Of a stretch of DNA of 15,225 nt, positions 1 through 6,145 are shown in pieces. The notes under the pieces are model-generated. The model was not told where the DNA came from, searched no databases, and worked only from the letters and a program-made list of their open reading frames with translations. This stretch comes from Cyclobacteriaceae bacterium (lineage in GTDB: Bacteria > Bacteroidota > Bacteroidia > Cytophagales > Cyclobacteriaceae): positions 1-15,225 of the forward strand of contig JAUUZS010000024.1 of the NCBI GenBank assembly GCA_030589835.1. The letters are read 5' to 3'. The position numbers and the translations under genes are program-made. The number at the start of each line of letters is the position of its first letter. The stretch's first letter is position 1.

Positions 1-760
1 ATTCCCTTGCCTGAATTACGGCATTTTGCCCGGTGCTTCCATCCAGCACCAGCAACACCTCATGGGGTGCGTCTTCTCTGAATTTTTGAATCACCCGCTT
101 TATTTTGGTCAACTCATTCATCAAATTCACCTTGGTATGCAATCTTCCTGCGGTATCAATAATTACGAGATCCGCACCAGTTTTTACACCTTCCTTAACC
201 GCATCGAAGGCTACAGAAGCCGGATCAGTGTTCATCCCGTGAGAGATCACCGGCACACCAACTCGCTCTCCCCAGAGTTTAAGTTGATCCACCGCTGCAG
301 CCCTGAAGGTGTCGGCAGCTCCCAGGACTACTTTTTTTCCACGATTTTTGAATTGGGCCGCAAGTTTCCCTATGGTTGTGGTCTTACCCACTCCATTGAC
401 GCCCACCACCAACATGATATAAGGCATTTTATCTGAAGGCAAACCGAAATCTTCCTGATCTACGATGTGGTTTTCTTGTAATAAATCAGCAATTTCTTCT
501 TTGAGGATGGTATCCAGCTCTTGGGCATTCAAATATTTATCTTTGGCAACGCGTGTTTCAATTCGCTCAATAATTTTTACAGTGGTTTCAACGCCTACAT
601 CAGAAGTAATGAGTACTTCCTCAAGTTTATCAAGAACCTCATCGTCGACGGTTGATTTTCCGATTACCGCCTTTCCTAATTTAGAAAAAAAATTGCTTTT
701 ACTTTTTTCTAAACCTTTATCGAGGGTTTCTTTATTGTTTTTCGAGAAAAACTTGAACAT
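1..760 (-). CDS. ftsY: Signal recognition particle receptor FtsY (3' end outside the window)
   Basis: FtsY is the SRP receptor GTPase. It docks ribosome-SRP complexes at the inner membrane and delivers nascent membrane proteins to SecYEG. The reading frame opens at an ATG (758-760) and runs off the left edge after 253 codons; the family is usually about 320 residues in this phylum, so roughly one fifth is missing because of the window boundary, not because of a lesion. Residues about 1-40 form a short charged A region, 40-100 the helical N domain, and the G domain follows: P-loop GVNGVGKT at about 120-127, then DTFRAAA, then DTAGR, then LLVLDGSTGQNA near the edge. The TKLD motif would lie outside. 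The acidic N-terminal extension of proteobacterial FtsY is absent, as usual for Bacteroidota. It follows rpmB-rpmG-DUF4295 on the same strand but sits just behind a strong hairpin terminator, so its expression probably depends on read-through or an unseen promoter. Confidence 0.96.
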   Translation of the reverse strand, partial: MFKFFSKNNKETLDKGLEKSKSNFFSKLGKAVIGKSTVDDEVLDKLEEVLITSDVGVETTVKIIERIETRVAKDKYLNAQELDTILKEEIADLLQENHIVDQEDFGLPSDKMPYIMLVVGVNGVGKTTTIGKLAAQFKNRGKKVVLGAADTFRAAAVDQLKLWGERVGVPVISHGMNTDPASVAFDAVKEGVKTGADLVIIDTAGRLHTKVNLMNELTKIKRVIQKFREDAPHEVLLVLDGSTGQNAVIQARE

Positions 761-787
761 ATTATCGTAGTGGAAAGGAAAAATAAT

Positions 788-818
788 GAAAAAAAAATCC
801 CTGAATTGCAGGGATTTT
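788..818 (-). terminator. Hairpin terminator or attenuator between DUF4295 gene and ftsY
   Basis: A perfect 10-bp stem (794-803 paired with 809-818, core CCCTG/CAGGG) with a 5-base loop is followed on the minus strand by an uninterrupted T run (complement of the A run 789-797). This is a classic intrinsic terminator for the rpmB-rpmG-DUF4295 transcript. It ends only about 28 bases before the ftsY start codon, which leaves little room for a separate ftsY promoter, so partial read-through is likely. Confidence 0.8.
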
Positions 819-840
819 CATTTTCGAAAAGAAAATCTTA

Positions 841-996
841 TTATTTTTTTGCCAACAAATCTTTAACGTGATCTGTGCTAACGATTTCTTCCTTAAAGGT
901 GTATGCACCAGTCTTATCTGATTTGATCGATCTGATGACTCTGGTGTAATTTTTTCCGCCTTTTGTTTTTAGCGTTGCTACAACCTTCTTAGCCAT
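841..996 (-). CDS. DUF4295 family small ribosome-associated protein
   Basis: A 51-codon gene beginning MAKKVVATLKTKGGKNYTRV and ending in KDLLAKK. It is strongly basic, as expected for an rRNA-binding protein. The start ATG (994-996) lies two bases after the rpmG stop, so the two are translationally adjacent in one operon. The sequence and position directly between rpmG and ftsY match the DUF4295 family, which is confined to Bacteroidota. From memory, DUF4295 proteins were assigned as an extra large-subunit protein (bL38) in a Flavobacterium ribosome structure; I cannot check that here. The intrinsic terminator follows about 23 bases after its stop. Confidence 0.88.
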   Translation of the reverse strand: MAKKVVATLKTKGGKNYTRVIRSIKSDKTGAYTFKEEIVSTDHVKDLLAKK

Positions 997-998
997 AA

Positions 999-1181
999 TT
1001 ATTTAATTTCTTTGTGAACTGTATATTTCTTCATAATTGGATTGTACTTTTTCAGCTCCAATCTTTGAGTTGTGTTCTTCCTGTTTTTTGTGGTAATATA
1101 ACGGGAAGTTCCTGGCATGCCTGAGTTTTTATGCTCTGTGCATTCCATAATTACCTGAACTCTATTTCCCTTTTTTGCCAT
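999..1181 (-). CDS. rpmG: 50S ribosomal protein bL33
   Basis: This 60-residue basic protein begins [20 protein letters not shown] and carries the bL33 pattern of a conserved strand followed by [25 protein letters not shown]. bL33 lies near the E site of the large ribosomal subunit. Only one cysteine is present (residue 14), so this is the zinc-free (C-minus) form rather than the four-cysteine zinc-binding form. It lies 26 bases downstream of rpmB and 2 bases upstream of the DUF4295 gene, and is presumably co-transcribed from the rpmB promoter. Confidence 0.97.
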   Translation of the reverse strand: MAKKGNRVQVIMECTEHKNSGMPGTSRYITTKNRKNTTQRLELKKYNPIMKKYTVHKEIK

Positions 1182-1207
1182 TTTTTAGACTTTTTATAAT
1201 ATAAAAA

Positions 1208-1447
1208 CTATACTAAAACATTGCCCTGCTTATGTGCCTTCTTCAATACAGCAGTGATTCCATTTTTATTAATGGTTCTTATTGCTGCAGCAGACACCTT
1301 TAAGGTGATCCATCTATCTTCTTCAGGGATATAAAATCTCTTCTTATGAAGATTCGGATAAAACTTTCTTTTGGTCTTATTATGGGCATGGGAAACGTTA
1401 TTTCCTACCAAAGGTCTCTTACCCGTTATTTGACAAACTCTAGCCAT
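1208..1447 (-). CDS. rpmB: 50S ribosomal protein bL28
   Basis: This 79-residue basic protein begins [20 protein letters not shown] and continues with [20 protein letters not shown], the family signature of bL28. It is full length for the Bacteroidota form. The bL28 protein binds 23S rRNA and is needed for 70S assembly. It is the first gene of the minus-strand ribosomal cluster and has a good Bacteroidetes-type promoter about 40 bases upstream, giving a short leader of about 30 bases. A single cysteine (residue 5) is present, so there is no zinc knuckle. Confidence 0.97.
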   Translation of the reverse strand: MARVCQITGKRPLVGNNVSHAHNKTKRKFYPNLHKKRFYIPEEDRWITLKVSAAAIRTINKNGITAVLKKAHKQGNVLV

Positions 1448-1485
1448 TTTTTAGTGTAAATTATGTCGATTCACAAATTGGTCTG

Positions 1486-1516
1486 CAAAAGTGATTAAAA
1501 AATACGTAAGATCAAA
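1486..1516 (-). promoter_or_regulatory. Bacteroidetes-type promoter for rpmB operon
   Basis: Read on the minus strand, TTTG (complement of 1513-1516) is followed after exactly 19 bases by CACTTTTG (complement of 1486-1493). This matches the primary-sigma consensus of Bacteroidota, TTTG-N19-TAnnTTTG, with one mismatch in the -7 element. Transcription would start near 1479, about 32 bases ahead of the rpmB ATG. Confidence 0.6.
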
Positions 1517-1631
1517 ACCAACTAAGTTTATTTTGCATTAAAATACAAGATACTGGTACGGATCCATCAATCTTCATTTCAAAAGCTGCTTTTGGACAAT
1601 TCGACATCTTGATTATTAAATTATTTGCGGT

Positions 1632-1662
1632 TTTGTTCATTCTCGAATTTAAAATATCTTTG
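1632..1662 (+). promoter_or_regulatory. Bacteroidetes-type promoter for rocD
   Basis: TTTG at 1632-1635 and TATCTTTG at 1655-1662 are separated by exactly 19 bases. Both elements match the -33/-7 consensus of Bacteroidota without mismatch. The predicted start near 1669 gives a leader of about 25 bases before the rocD ATG. It is divergent from the rpmB promoter, with about 115 bases between the two -33 elements. Confidence 0.7.
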
Positions 1663-1694
1663 GAATGAAAAAGCAAAATTAAAAAATATTTGGG

Positions 1695-2927
1695 ATGATA
1701 AAAATTGAATCAAGTGAAAAGGCAATGGCCCTCGAGGGGAAATATGGTGCTAAAAATTATCATCCCCTTCCGGTGGTGCTGAACAAAGGGGAAGGCGTGT
1801 ATCTTTATGATATAGAAGGCCTTAAGTATTATGATTTTCTATCTGCTTACAGTGCTGTAAATCAGGGGCATTGCCACCCGAAGATCCTTCAGGCGCTACA
1901 AGATCAGGGGTCAAAACTTACACTTACCTCCAGAGCGTTTCACAACGATGTATTGGGTCAGTACGAAAAATATATTACAGAATATTTTGGCTACGACCGT
2001 GTATTGCCAATGAATACTGGTGTCGAAGGGGGCGAGACGGCAGTTAAGCTTTGCCGTAAATGGGCCTATGAGGTAAAAGGGATTCCGGGCAACAAGGCAA
2101 AAATTTTATTTGCTGAAGGAAATTTCTGGGGCAGGACATTAGCGGCCATATCCTCATCAACAGATCCGTCGAGTAAAACTGGTTTTGGACCTTTTATGCC
2201 TGGATTTGAGCTTATACCCTATAATGATCTTGAGTCACTGGAAAAATCCCTGGAAGACCCGAATGTTGCCGGATTTATGGTAGAGCCGATTCAGGGCGAA
2301 GCGGGAGTGGTAGTTCCCGATGAGGGATATCTTAAAAAAGCCTCAGAAATGTGCAAAAAAAGTAATGTCCTTTTTATAGCCGATGAGGTGCAAACCGGGA
2401 TTGCGCGAACCGGTAAGCTCTTAGCCTGTGATTATGAAAATTTCCAGCCTGATATATTGATTTTGGGCAAGGCTCTATCGGGAGGAGTGCTGCCCGTATC
2501 AGCAGTATTGGCAAGAGACGAAATCATGCTGGTCATCAAACCAGGTGAGCATGGCTCAACCTATGGCGGAAATCCTTTGGCATGTGCCGTGGCGATGGCT
2601 GCATTGGATGTAATCAAGGATGAGAATTTGGTCGAAAATGCCTTTAGGCTTGGAAATATTTTCAGAAACAGGATGAATGATTTAGTAAATAAATCGGAAT
2701 TGGTAATTTCGGTTAGAGGAAAAGGATTGCTTAATGCGATAGTGATCAACGATTCGGAAGAAAGTGAAACAGGATGGGATATTTGTTTGAAACTAAAAGA
2801 AAACGGTTTGCTGGCTAAGCCTACGCATGGAAATATTATTCGTTTTGCGCCGCCACTGGTTATCAATGAAAATCAGTTACACGAATGTTGCGATATTATT
2901 GAAAAAACAATCCTTGAATATAGATAG
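1695..2927 (+). CDS. rocD: Ornithine--oxo-acid aminotransferase
   Basis: This is a class-III PLP-dependent aminotransferase that moves the delta-amino group of ornithine to 2-oxoglutarate, giving glutamate 5-semialdehyde (arginine/ornithine catabolism and proline synthesis). At 410 residues it is full length. Visible landmarks are [19 protein letters not shown] (17-35), typical of ornithine aminotransferases; [14 protein letters not shown] (106-119), which binds the PLP phosphate; [14 protein letters not shown] (227-240) with the cofactor-nitrogen aspartate D230; the Schiff-base lysine K259 in ILGKALSGG; and [12 protein letters not shown] (288 on). The ATG at 1695 starts 33 bases after the -7 element, which supports this start. 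The genes downstream on the same strand (secreted protein, tadA) are closely spaced, but no functional link is obvious. An acetylornithine transaminase is the main alternative; the N-terminal motif favours RocD. Confidence 0.94.
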   Translation: MIKIESSEKAMALEGKYGAKNYHPLPVVLNKGEGVYLYDIEGLKYYDFLSAYSAVNQGHCHPKILQALQDQGSKLTLTSRAFHNDVLGQYEKYITEYFGYDRVLPMNTGVEGGETAVKLCRKWAYEVKGIPGNKAKILFAEGNFWGRTLAAISSSTDPSSKTGFGPFMPGFELIPYNDLESLEKSLEDPNVAGFMVEPIQGEAGVVVPDEGYLKKASEMCKKSNVLFIADEVQTGIARTGKLLACDYENFQPDILILGKALSGGVLPVSAVLARDEIMLVIKPGEHGSTYGGNPLACAVAMAALDVIKDENLVENAFRLGNIFRNRMNDLVNKSELVISVRGKGLLNAIVINDSEESETGWDICLKLKENGLLAKPTHGNIIRFAPPLVINENQLHECCDIIEKTILEYR

Positions 2928-2930
2928 ATA

Positions 2931-3041
2931 ATGAAAAAGGCCATGTCTGAGATTTTTATTGAAGCCTGCCAGTCTTCCGACAGGATAGCACTCATGAGTA
3001 TGATTCAAATGAACCTTCTCAAAGAAAATTCTAAAATTTAA
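2931..3041 (+). CDS. Possible small ORF, 36 residues, unknown
   Basis: An open frame begins ATG AAA AAG three bases after the rocD stop and ends TAA four bases before the next gene's ATG, so it fills the rocD-3046 gap exactly. The product begins MKKAMSEIFIEACQSSDRIA and ends in NLLKENSKI. It has no recognisable domain, signal peptide or membrane segment, and three internal methionines cluster at 22-27. The region lacks Shine-Dalgarno support, as do its neighbours, so a ribosome site cannot decide the matter. Chance is a real possibility for an ORF of this length. Confidence 0.3.
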   Translation: MKKAMSEIFIEACQSSDRIALMSMIQMNLLKENSKI

Positions 3042-3045
3042 ACAG

Positions 3046-3606
3046 ATGAAAATAATTTTTATCCTGATACTCTCATCGAGTCTACTATTTCCCATTCAGC
3101 AGTCGAAATTTGTAAAAACAAAAGTGAGTAATGGCATATCTCTTTTATTGCCAGGTGATTTTATTCCCGTGAGCGAGGAGGATTTAATGAGAAAATACCT
3201 CAGTGCGAAACCTCCGGTGGCCGTATATACAGATTATTCCAGAACAATTGATTTTGGAGTCAATGTGGCGTACTCAAAGTGGAACGAAGAGGATTTGGAA
3301 ATTATGCAGAGCTTCTACAAATCCAATATCATGGGACTGTATAGTGAAGTCCAGTTTATAAATGAGTCCGTCGAGATGATCAATGGTAAAAATTTTGCTG
3401 TTTTTGAATATGTCTGCGATGTATATGATGAAGAGGAAACAAGCATAAATCGGGGTACAATTAGCAAATATGTAAGCATTCAATATGCGATTGTAAAAGG
3501 CAAAACGGTCTTGTTTAATTTCTCATGCCCGGCAAGTCAGAAAGAGAAATGGATACCCATTGCAAAAGAAATATTAGGATCTGTGAAAATAAGTAAAACA
3601 CTTTGA
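3046..3606 (+). CDS. Secreted DcrB/PsbP-like protein of unknown function
   Basis: This 186-residue protein has a clear N-terminal signal sequence (MKIIFILILSSSLLFPIQQS, cleavage around residue 20; no lipobox cysteine). The mature part has the layout of the DcrB/PsbP-like fold: a strand with LLLPGDFIPVSEEDLMRKY, a central region with FGVNVAYSKW and the run FYKSNIMGLY, and a C-terminal FNFSCPASQKEKWIPIAKEILGSVKIS. The last piece closely resembles the closing helix and strand of that fold. Proteins of this type are periplasmic or surface-exposed in Bacteroidota and mostly uncharacterised. The stop codon overlaps the tadA start (TGATG at 3604-3608), so the two genes are probably translationally coupled. 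The fold assignment is by resemblance only. Confidence 0.75.
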   Translation: MKIIFILILSSSLLFPIQQSKFVKTKVSNGISLLLPGDFIPVSEEDLMRKYLSAKPPVAVYTDYSRTIDFGVNVAYSKWNEEDLEIMQSFYKSNIMGLYSEVQFINESVEMINGKNFAVFEYVCDVYDEEETSINRGTISKYVSIQYAIVKGKTVLFNFSCPASQKEKWIPIAKEILGSVKISKTL

Positions 3607-4058
3607 TGGACTTATCAGTTTATTCTCCCGAAAGGTATATGAAAGAAGCTTTCAGGCAGGCACAAATCGGTTTTGAAAACGGAGAAGTGCCTGTTGGCGC
3701 AGTGGTGGTAGTAAACAATAGGATCATTGCCAAAGCGCACAATCAAGTAGAAATGTTAAACGACCCTACAGCACATGCGGAAATACTTGCCATTACCGCA
3801 GCCGCTGAATTTTTGGGGAGTAAATATCTCGAAGATTGTACCATGTATGTGACCCTGGAGCCATGTGTAATGTGTGCAGGAGCACTAAATTGGGCTCAGC
3901 TAGACACCATATACTACGGGGCATCGGATGAAAAAAGAGGTTATTCGCTAATTGGAAAAAACATTTTACATCCGAAAACAAAAGTTAATACAGGTATTAT
4001 GGCTCATGAAAGCAAGCAAATACTTAAGGACTTTTTTAAACAATTAAGAAAAGAATAA
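3606..4058 (+). CDS. tadA: tRNA-specific adenosine deaminase TadA
   Basis: TadA deaminates A34 to inosine in the anticodon wobble position of tRNA-Arg(ACG). The 150-residue protein has the zinc/cytidine-deaminase fold with H57-A-E59 (zinc ligand plus proton-shuttling glutamate) and P86-C87-V-M-C90 (zinc ligands). The family-typical GEVPVGAVVV (26-35), ALNWAQLDTIYYGASDEKRG (93-112) and a C-terminal helix rich in K/Q are also present. The ATG at 3606 overlaps the TGA of the preceding gene and is preferred over an in-frame TTG at 3603. The DEKRGYS segment separates it from guanine deaminases, which are otherwise similar. Confidence 0.93.
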   Translation: MDLSVYSPERYMKEAFRQAQIGFENGEVPVGAVVVVNNRIIAKAHNQVEMLNDPTAHAEILAITAAAEFLGSKYLEDCTMYVTLEPCVMCAGALNWAQLDTIYYGASDEKRGYSLIGKNILHPKTKVNTGIMAHESKQILKDFFKQLRKE

Positions 4059-4072
4059 ATCCGAAATCGGAT
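4059..4072. promoter_or_regulatory. Short palindrome upstream of superoxide dismutase gene
   Basis: ATCCGA and TCGGAT (6-bp arms, 2-base centre) lie immediately after the tadA stop and 47 bases before the sod start codon. The loop is too small for a terminator, and no T tract follows. It could be an operator half-site pair for the sod gene, but there is no second copy in the window to support this. Confidence 0.25.
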
Positions 4073-4119
4073 AATTCACATTAAGCAAATTATTTTACTT
4101 ATTAAAAACAAATTAAATT

Positions 4120-4728
4120 ATGGCTTTTGAACTTCCCGCATTACCATATGCAACCGATGCATTGGAACCGCACATTGATACACTTACCATGGAAATCCAT
4201 CATGGAAAACATCACAATGCCTATGTGACCAACTTGAACAACGCTGTTGCAGGAACAGATGGCGAAGAAAAATCTATTGACGAAATCATTGCTAATATCA
4301 GCAAATTCCCTGCTGCAGTACGCAATAATGGAGGAGGACATTTCAACCATTCCCTGTTCTGGTCTATTATGTCACCGAATGGAGGAGGTACTCCTTCAGG
4401 AGATTTAGCAAACGCTATTGACAGTACATTTGGATCATTTGACGCCTTTAAAGCAGAATTTTCTAAAGCAGCAGCCACAAGATTCGGATCAGGATGGGCA
4501 TGGCTGTGCGTTGATGCTGACGGAGGCATTTTTGTTACCTCATCTCCAAATCAGGACAATCCTGTTATGGATATTGCCGAAAAATCCGGCACTCCAATCC
4601 TGGCATTGGACGTTTGGGAGCATGCCTATTATTTGAACTATCAAAACCGGCGACCGGATTACATTTCGTCTTTCTGGAATGTGATTGACTGGGATGCTGT
4701 CGCTAAGCGATATAGTGACGCGAAATAA
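4120..4728 (+). CDS. sodA: Superoxide dismutase, Mn-type (Fe/Mn family)
   Basis: It converts superoxide to hydrogen peroxide and oxygen in the cytoplasm; there is no signal peptide. The 202-residue protein is full length. The four metal ligands are visible: H27 (in [11 protein letters not shown]), H77 ([11 protein letters not shown]), D164 and H168 ([18 protein letters not shown]). The metal-tuning residues are of the manganese or cambialistic type: the GGGHFNHS segment rather than the AAQVWNHT of iron enzymes, and the second-sphere glutamine at about 145 in SPNQDNPVM, as in Mn-SOD. Many related genes are annotated sodB, so the symbol reflects predicted metal preference. A strong terminator follows and the upstream gap is 61 bases, so it is probably a single-gene unit, although I could not find a consensus promoter. 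Confidence 0.95.
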   Translation: MAFELPALPYATDALEPHIDTLTMEIHHGKHHNAYVTNLNNAVAGTDGEEKSIDEIIANISKFPAAVRNNGGGHFNHSLFWSIMSPNGGGTPSGDLANAIDSTFGSFDAFKAEFSKAAATRFGSGWAWLCVDADGGIFVTSSPNQDNPVMDIAEKSGTPILALDVWEHAYYLNYQNRRPDYISSFWNVIDWDAVAKRYSDAK

Positions 4729-4756
4729 AATTATTTTATTATTATAATAAAGCATG

Positions 4757-4784
4757 AAAGCCTCCTGTTCGGGAGGCTTTTTTT
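4757..4784 (+). terminator. Intrinsic terminator after superoxide dismutase
   Basis: A perfect 9-bp stem (4757-4765 with 4772-4780, core GCCTCC/GGAGGC) has a 6-base loop and runs into seven consecutive T residues (4778-4784). It begins 29 bases after the sod stop codon. It separates sod from the nitrilase-family gene. Confidence 0.9.
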
Positions 4785-4870
4785 ATGGGCAGATTCCAAT
4801 GATTTGTAAATGGTCGTACATTTAGAAAATTATTACAATTGCAAAGTATGGTTTCCCGAAAATTCAATAT

Positions 4871-5830
4871 ATGAGAAAGCTAAAAATCGCTACCGCCCAG
4901 TTTCAACCCAAGGATGGAGATAAAACCTACAATCTTTCGGTAATTGACACACTGACTGGAAAAGCCAAAGAAAGGGGCGCCGATGTCGTAAGTTTTCATG
5001 AAATGTGCATCACCGCATATACCTTTTTCCAGGACCTGGGTGAACAGGAAACATTTGATTTGGCAGAAGATATCCCAAATGGGGAGAGCACCAAAGGGCT
5101 CATCAAAATAGCAAAAAAGCATAACATCACCATTCTGGCAGGATTGGTGGAGAAAGAGAATCAACTACTTTACAACACCTATATTTGTGTGGATAAAAAT
5201 GGATTGGTTGCTAAATTCAGGAAGCTGCATCCGTTTATCAGTAAATATGTGTCCCCAGGCAACGATTATGTGGTCTTTGATCTTCATGGATGGAAGTGTG
5301 GCATACTCATTTGTTATGACAACAACGTAATCGAAAATGTCCGCGCCAATACGCTACTTGGAGCAGAAATTATTTTCGCTCCACACGTAACGGGCTGCAC
5401 CCCTTCTGCTATGCCAGGAAGAGGGTACGTGGATGCAGCACTTTGGGAAGACAGGCATGAAAATCCGGTTCCGCTCAGGCAGGAATTTGATGGTCCGAAA
5501 GGTCGTGGCTGGTTGATGCGATGGCTCCCCGCCAGGGCCTATGACAATGCTGTCTATTACGTATTTAGCAACCCGATTGGTTTTGATGGCGATCACCTTA
5601 AGAACGGAAATTCGATGATTATTGATCCTTATGGAGAGATCTTATCTGAAGTAAAAAGTTTCGAAAATGACATTACCACCGCCACAGTTACAGAAGACAA
5701 GCTTACTTTGGCCGGAGGATACCGCTATCGCAATGCCAGAAGACCAGATTTATATCGTGACATTTTGAGTCAACCACACAACCCCACCTTGCACCCCGTT
5801 TGGATGAAAGAGAATGGAGCGGGTGATTGA
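4871..5830 (+). CDS. Carbon-nitrogen hydrolase (nitrilase superfamily)
   Basis: This is a cytoplasmic thiol hydrolase of the nitrilase/amidase/carbamoylase fold. The catalytic triad is visible: E44 in VSFHEMCITAY, K118 in KFRKLHPF and C148 in GILICYDNN. The 319-residue length exceeds the usual 260-290 because of a segment at about 175-218 between the catalytic cysteine and the conserved ARAYDNAVYYVFSNPIG strand; it is rich in G, R and W and includes ALWEDRHENPVPLR. The C-terminus has NSMIIDPYGEILSE, the usual edge of the fold. The cysteine is followed by YDNN rather than the YDxxFPE of most amidases, so the substrate cannot be named; carbamoyl compounds, amides and nitriles all remain possible. 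It stands alone, with a terminator upstream and a 315-base gap downstream. Confidence 0.85.
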   Translation: MRKLKIATAQFQPKDGDKTYNLSVIDTLTGKAKERGADVVSFHEMCITAYTFFQDLGEQETFDLAEDIPNGESTKGLIKIAKKHNITILAGLVEKENQLLYNTYICVDKNGLVAKFRKLHPFISKYVSPGNDYVVFDLHGWKCGILICYDNNVIENVRANTLLGAEIIFAPHVTGCTPSAMPGRGYVDAALWEDRHENPVPLRQEFDGPKGRGWLMRWLPARAYDNAVYYVFSNPIGFDGDHLKNGNSMIIDPYGEILSEVKSFENDITTATVTEDKLTLAGGYRYRNARRPDLYRDILSQPHNPTLHPVWMKENGAGD

Positions 5831-6145
5831 AAGACGGTCATCTTCCTATTTTATTTAAACAACACACTGTTCGTGGGTACATATTCCATTAGAAATATTT
5901 CTGACATACCATTTTCGTTAAATTTCTCTACGGCCAAATAGTAGTCTTGCATTTTGTTAAGTGCCCATAATTCGTAAATTCACTTTTCAAATATCATATG
6001 TTAATTACCATATTTGTGTTTATCAGTAGTCTGTTGTTATAATCAAATTATTAAATGTGTACTCATTAGAATTAATGAAAAATATATGGTATAAAATTTG
6101 TTGTTATACATAAATTATAAGAGATATTGTACCTGGCCAATACTC
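5831..6145. other. AT-rich intergenic gap
   Basis: A 315-base non-coding stretch lies between the nitrilase-family gene and the large surface protein. Its proximal third holds a possible reversed gene remnant (described separately). The distal half is very AT-rich and presumably holds the promoter of the gene at 6146, but no full TTTG-N19-TAnnTTTG match was found; the best -7 candidates (CATATTTG at 6009 and AAAATTTG at 6093) lack a convincing -33 partner. No RNA gene or terminator was recognised. Confidence 0.5.
5851..5979 (-). pseudogene. Possible C-terminal remnant of a lost gene
   Basis: On the minus strand 42 codons are open from a TGA at 5980-5982 to a TAA at 5851-5853. The translation looks like real protein: it begins IYELWALNKMQDYYLAVEKF and ends FLMEYVPTNSVLFK, with a balanced, amphipathic composition unlike translated AT-rich spacer. 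An internal ATG would give a 33-residue peptide. No family was recognised. It may be the tail of a gene whose 5' part was deleted, or a chance open frame. Confidence 0.3.

Noticed and set aside
1..760. FtsY as a truncated pseudogene
   Set aside because: The frame is intact to the window edge; the missing C-terminus is a boundary effect.
26..770. Two plus-strand open frames (26-436 and 465-770)
   Set aside because: They are antisense to ftsY, whose minus-strand frame has complete GTPase motifs; the plus translations show no family features.
2966..2986. Short inverted CCTG/CAGG pair between rocD and the secreted protein gene
   Set aside because: Only four paired bases, no T tract, and it lies inside the candidate small ORF.
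4141..4755. Several open frames overlapping superoxide dismutase in other frames
   Set aside because: Shadows of a strongly coding gene with all metal ligands intact.
6098..6145. Upstream TTG start extending the plug-domain protein by 16 residues
   Set aside because: The extension would bury the signal peptide behind a charged, tyrosine-rich stretch; the ATG at 6146 gives a normal signal peptide.
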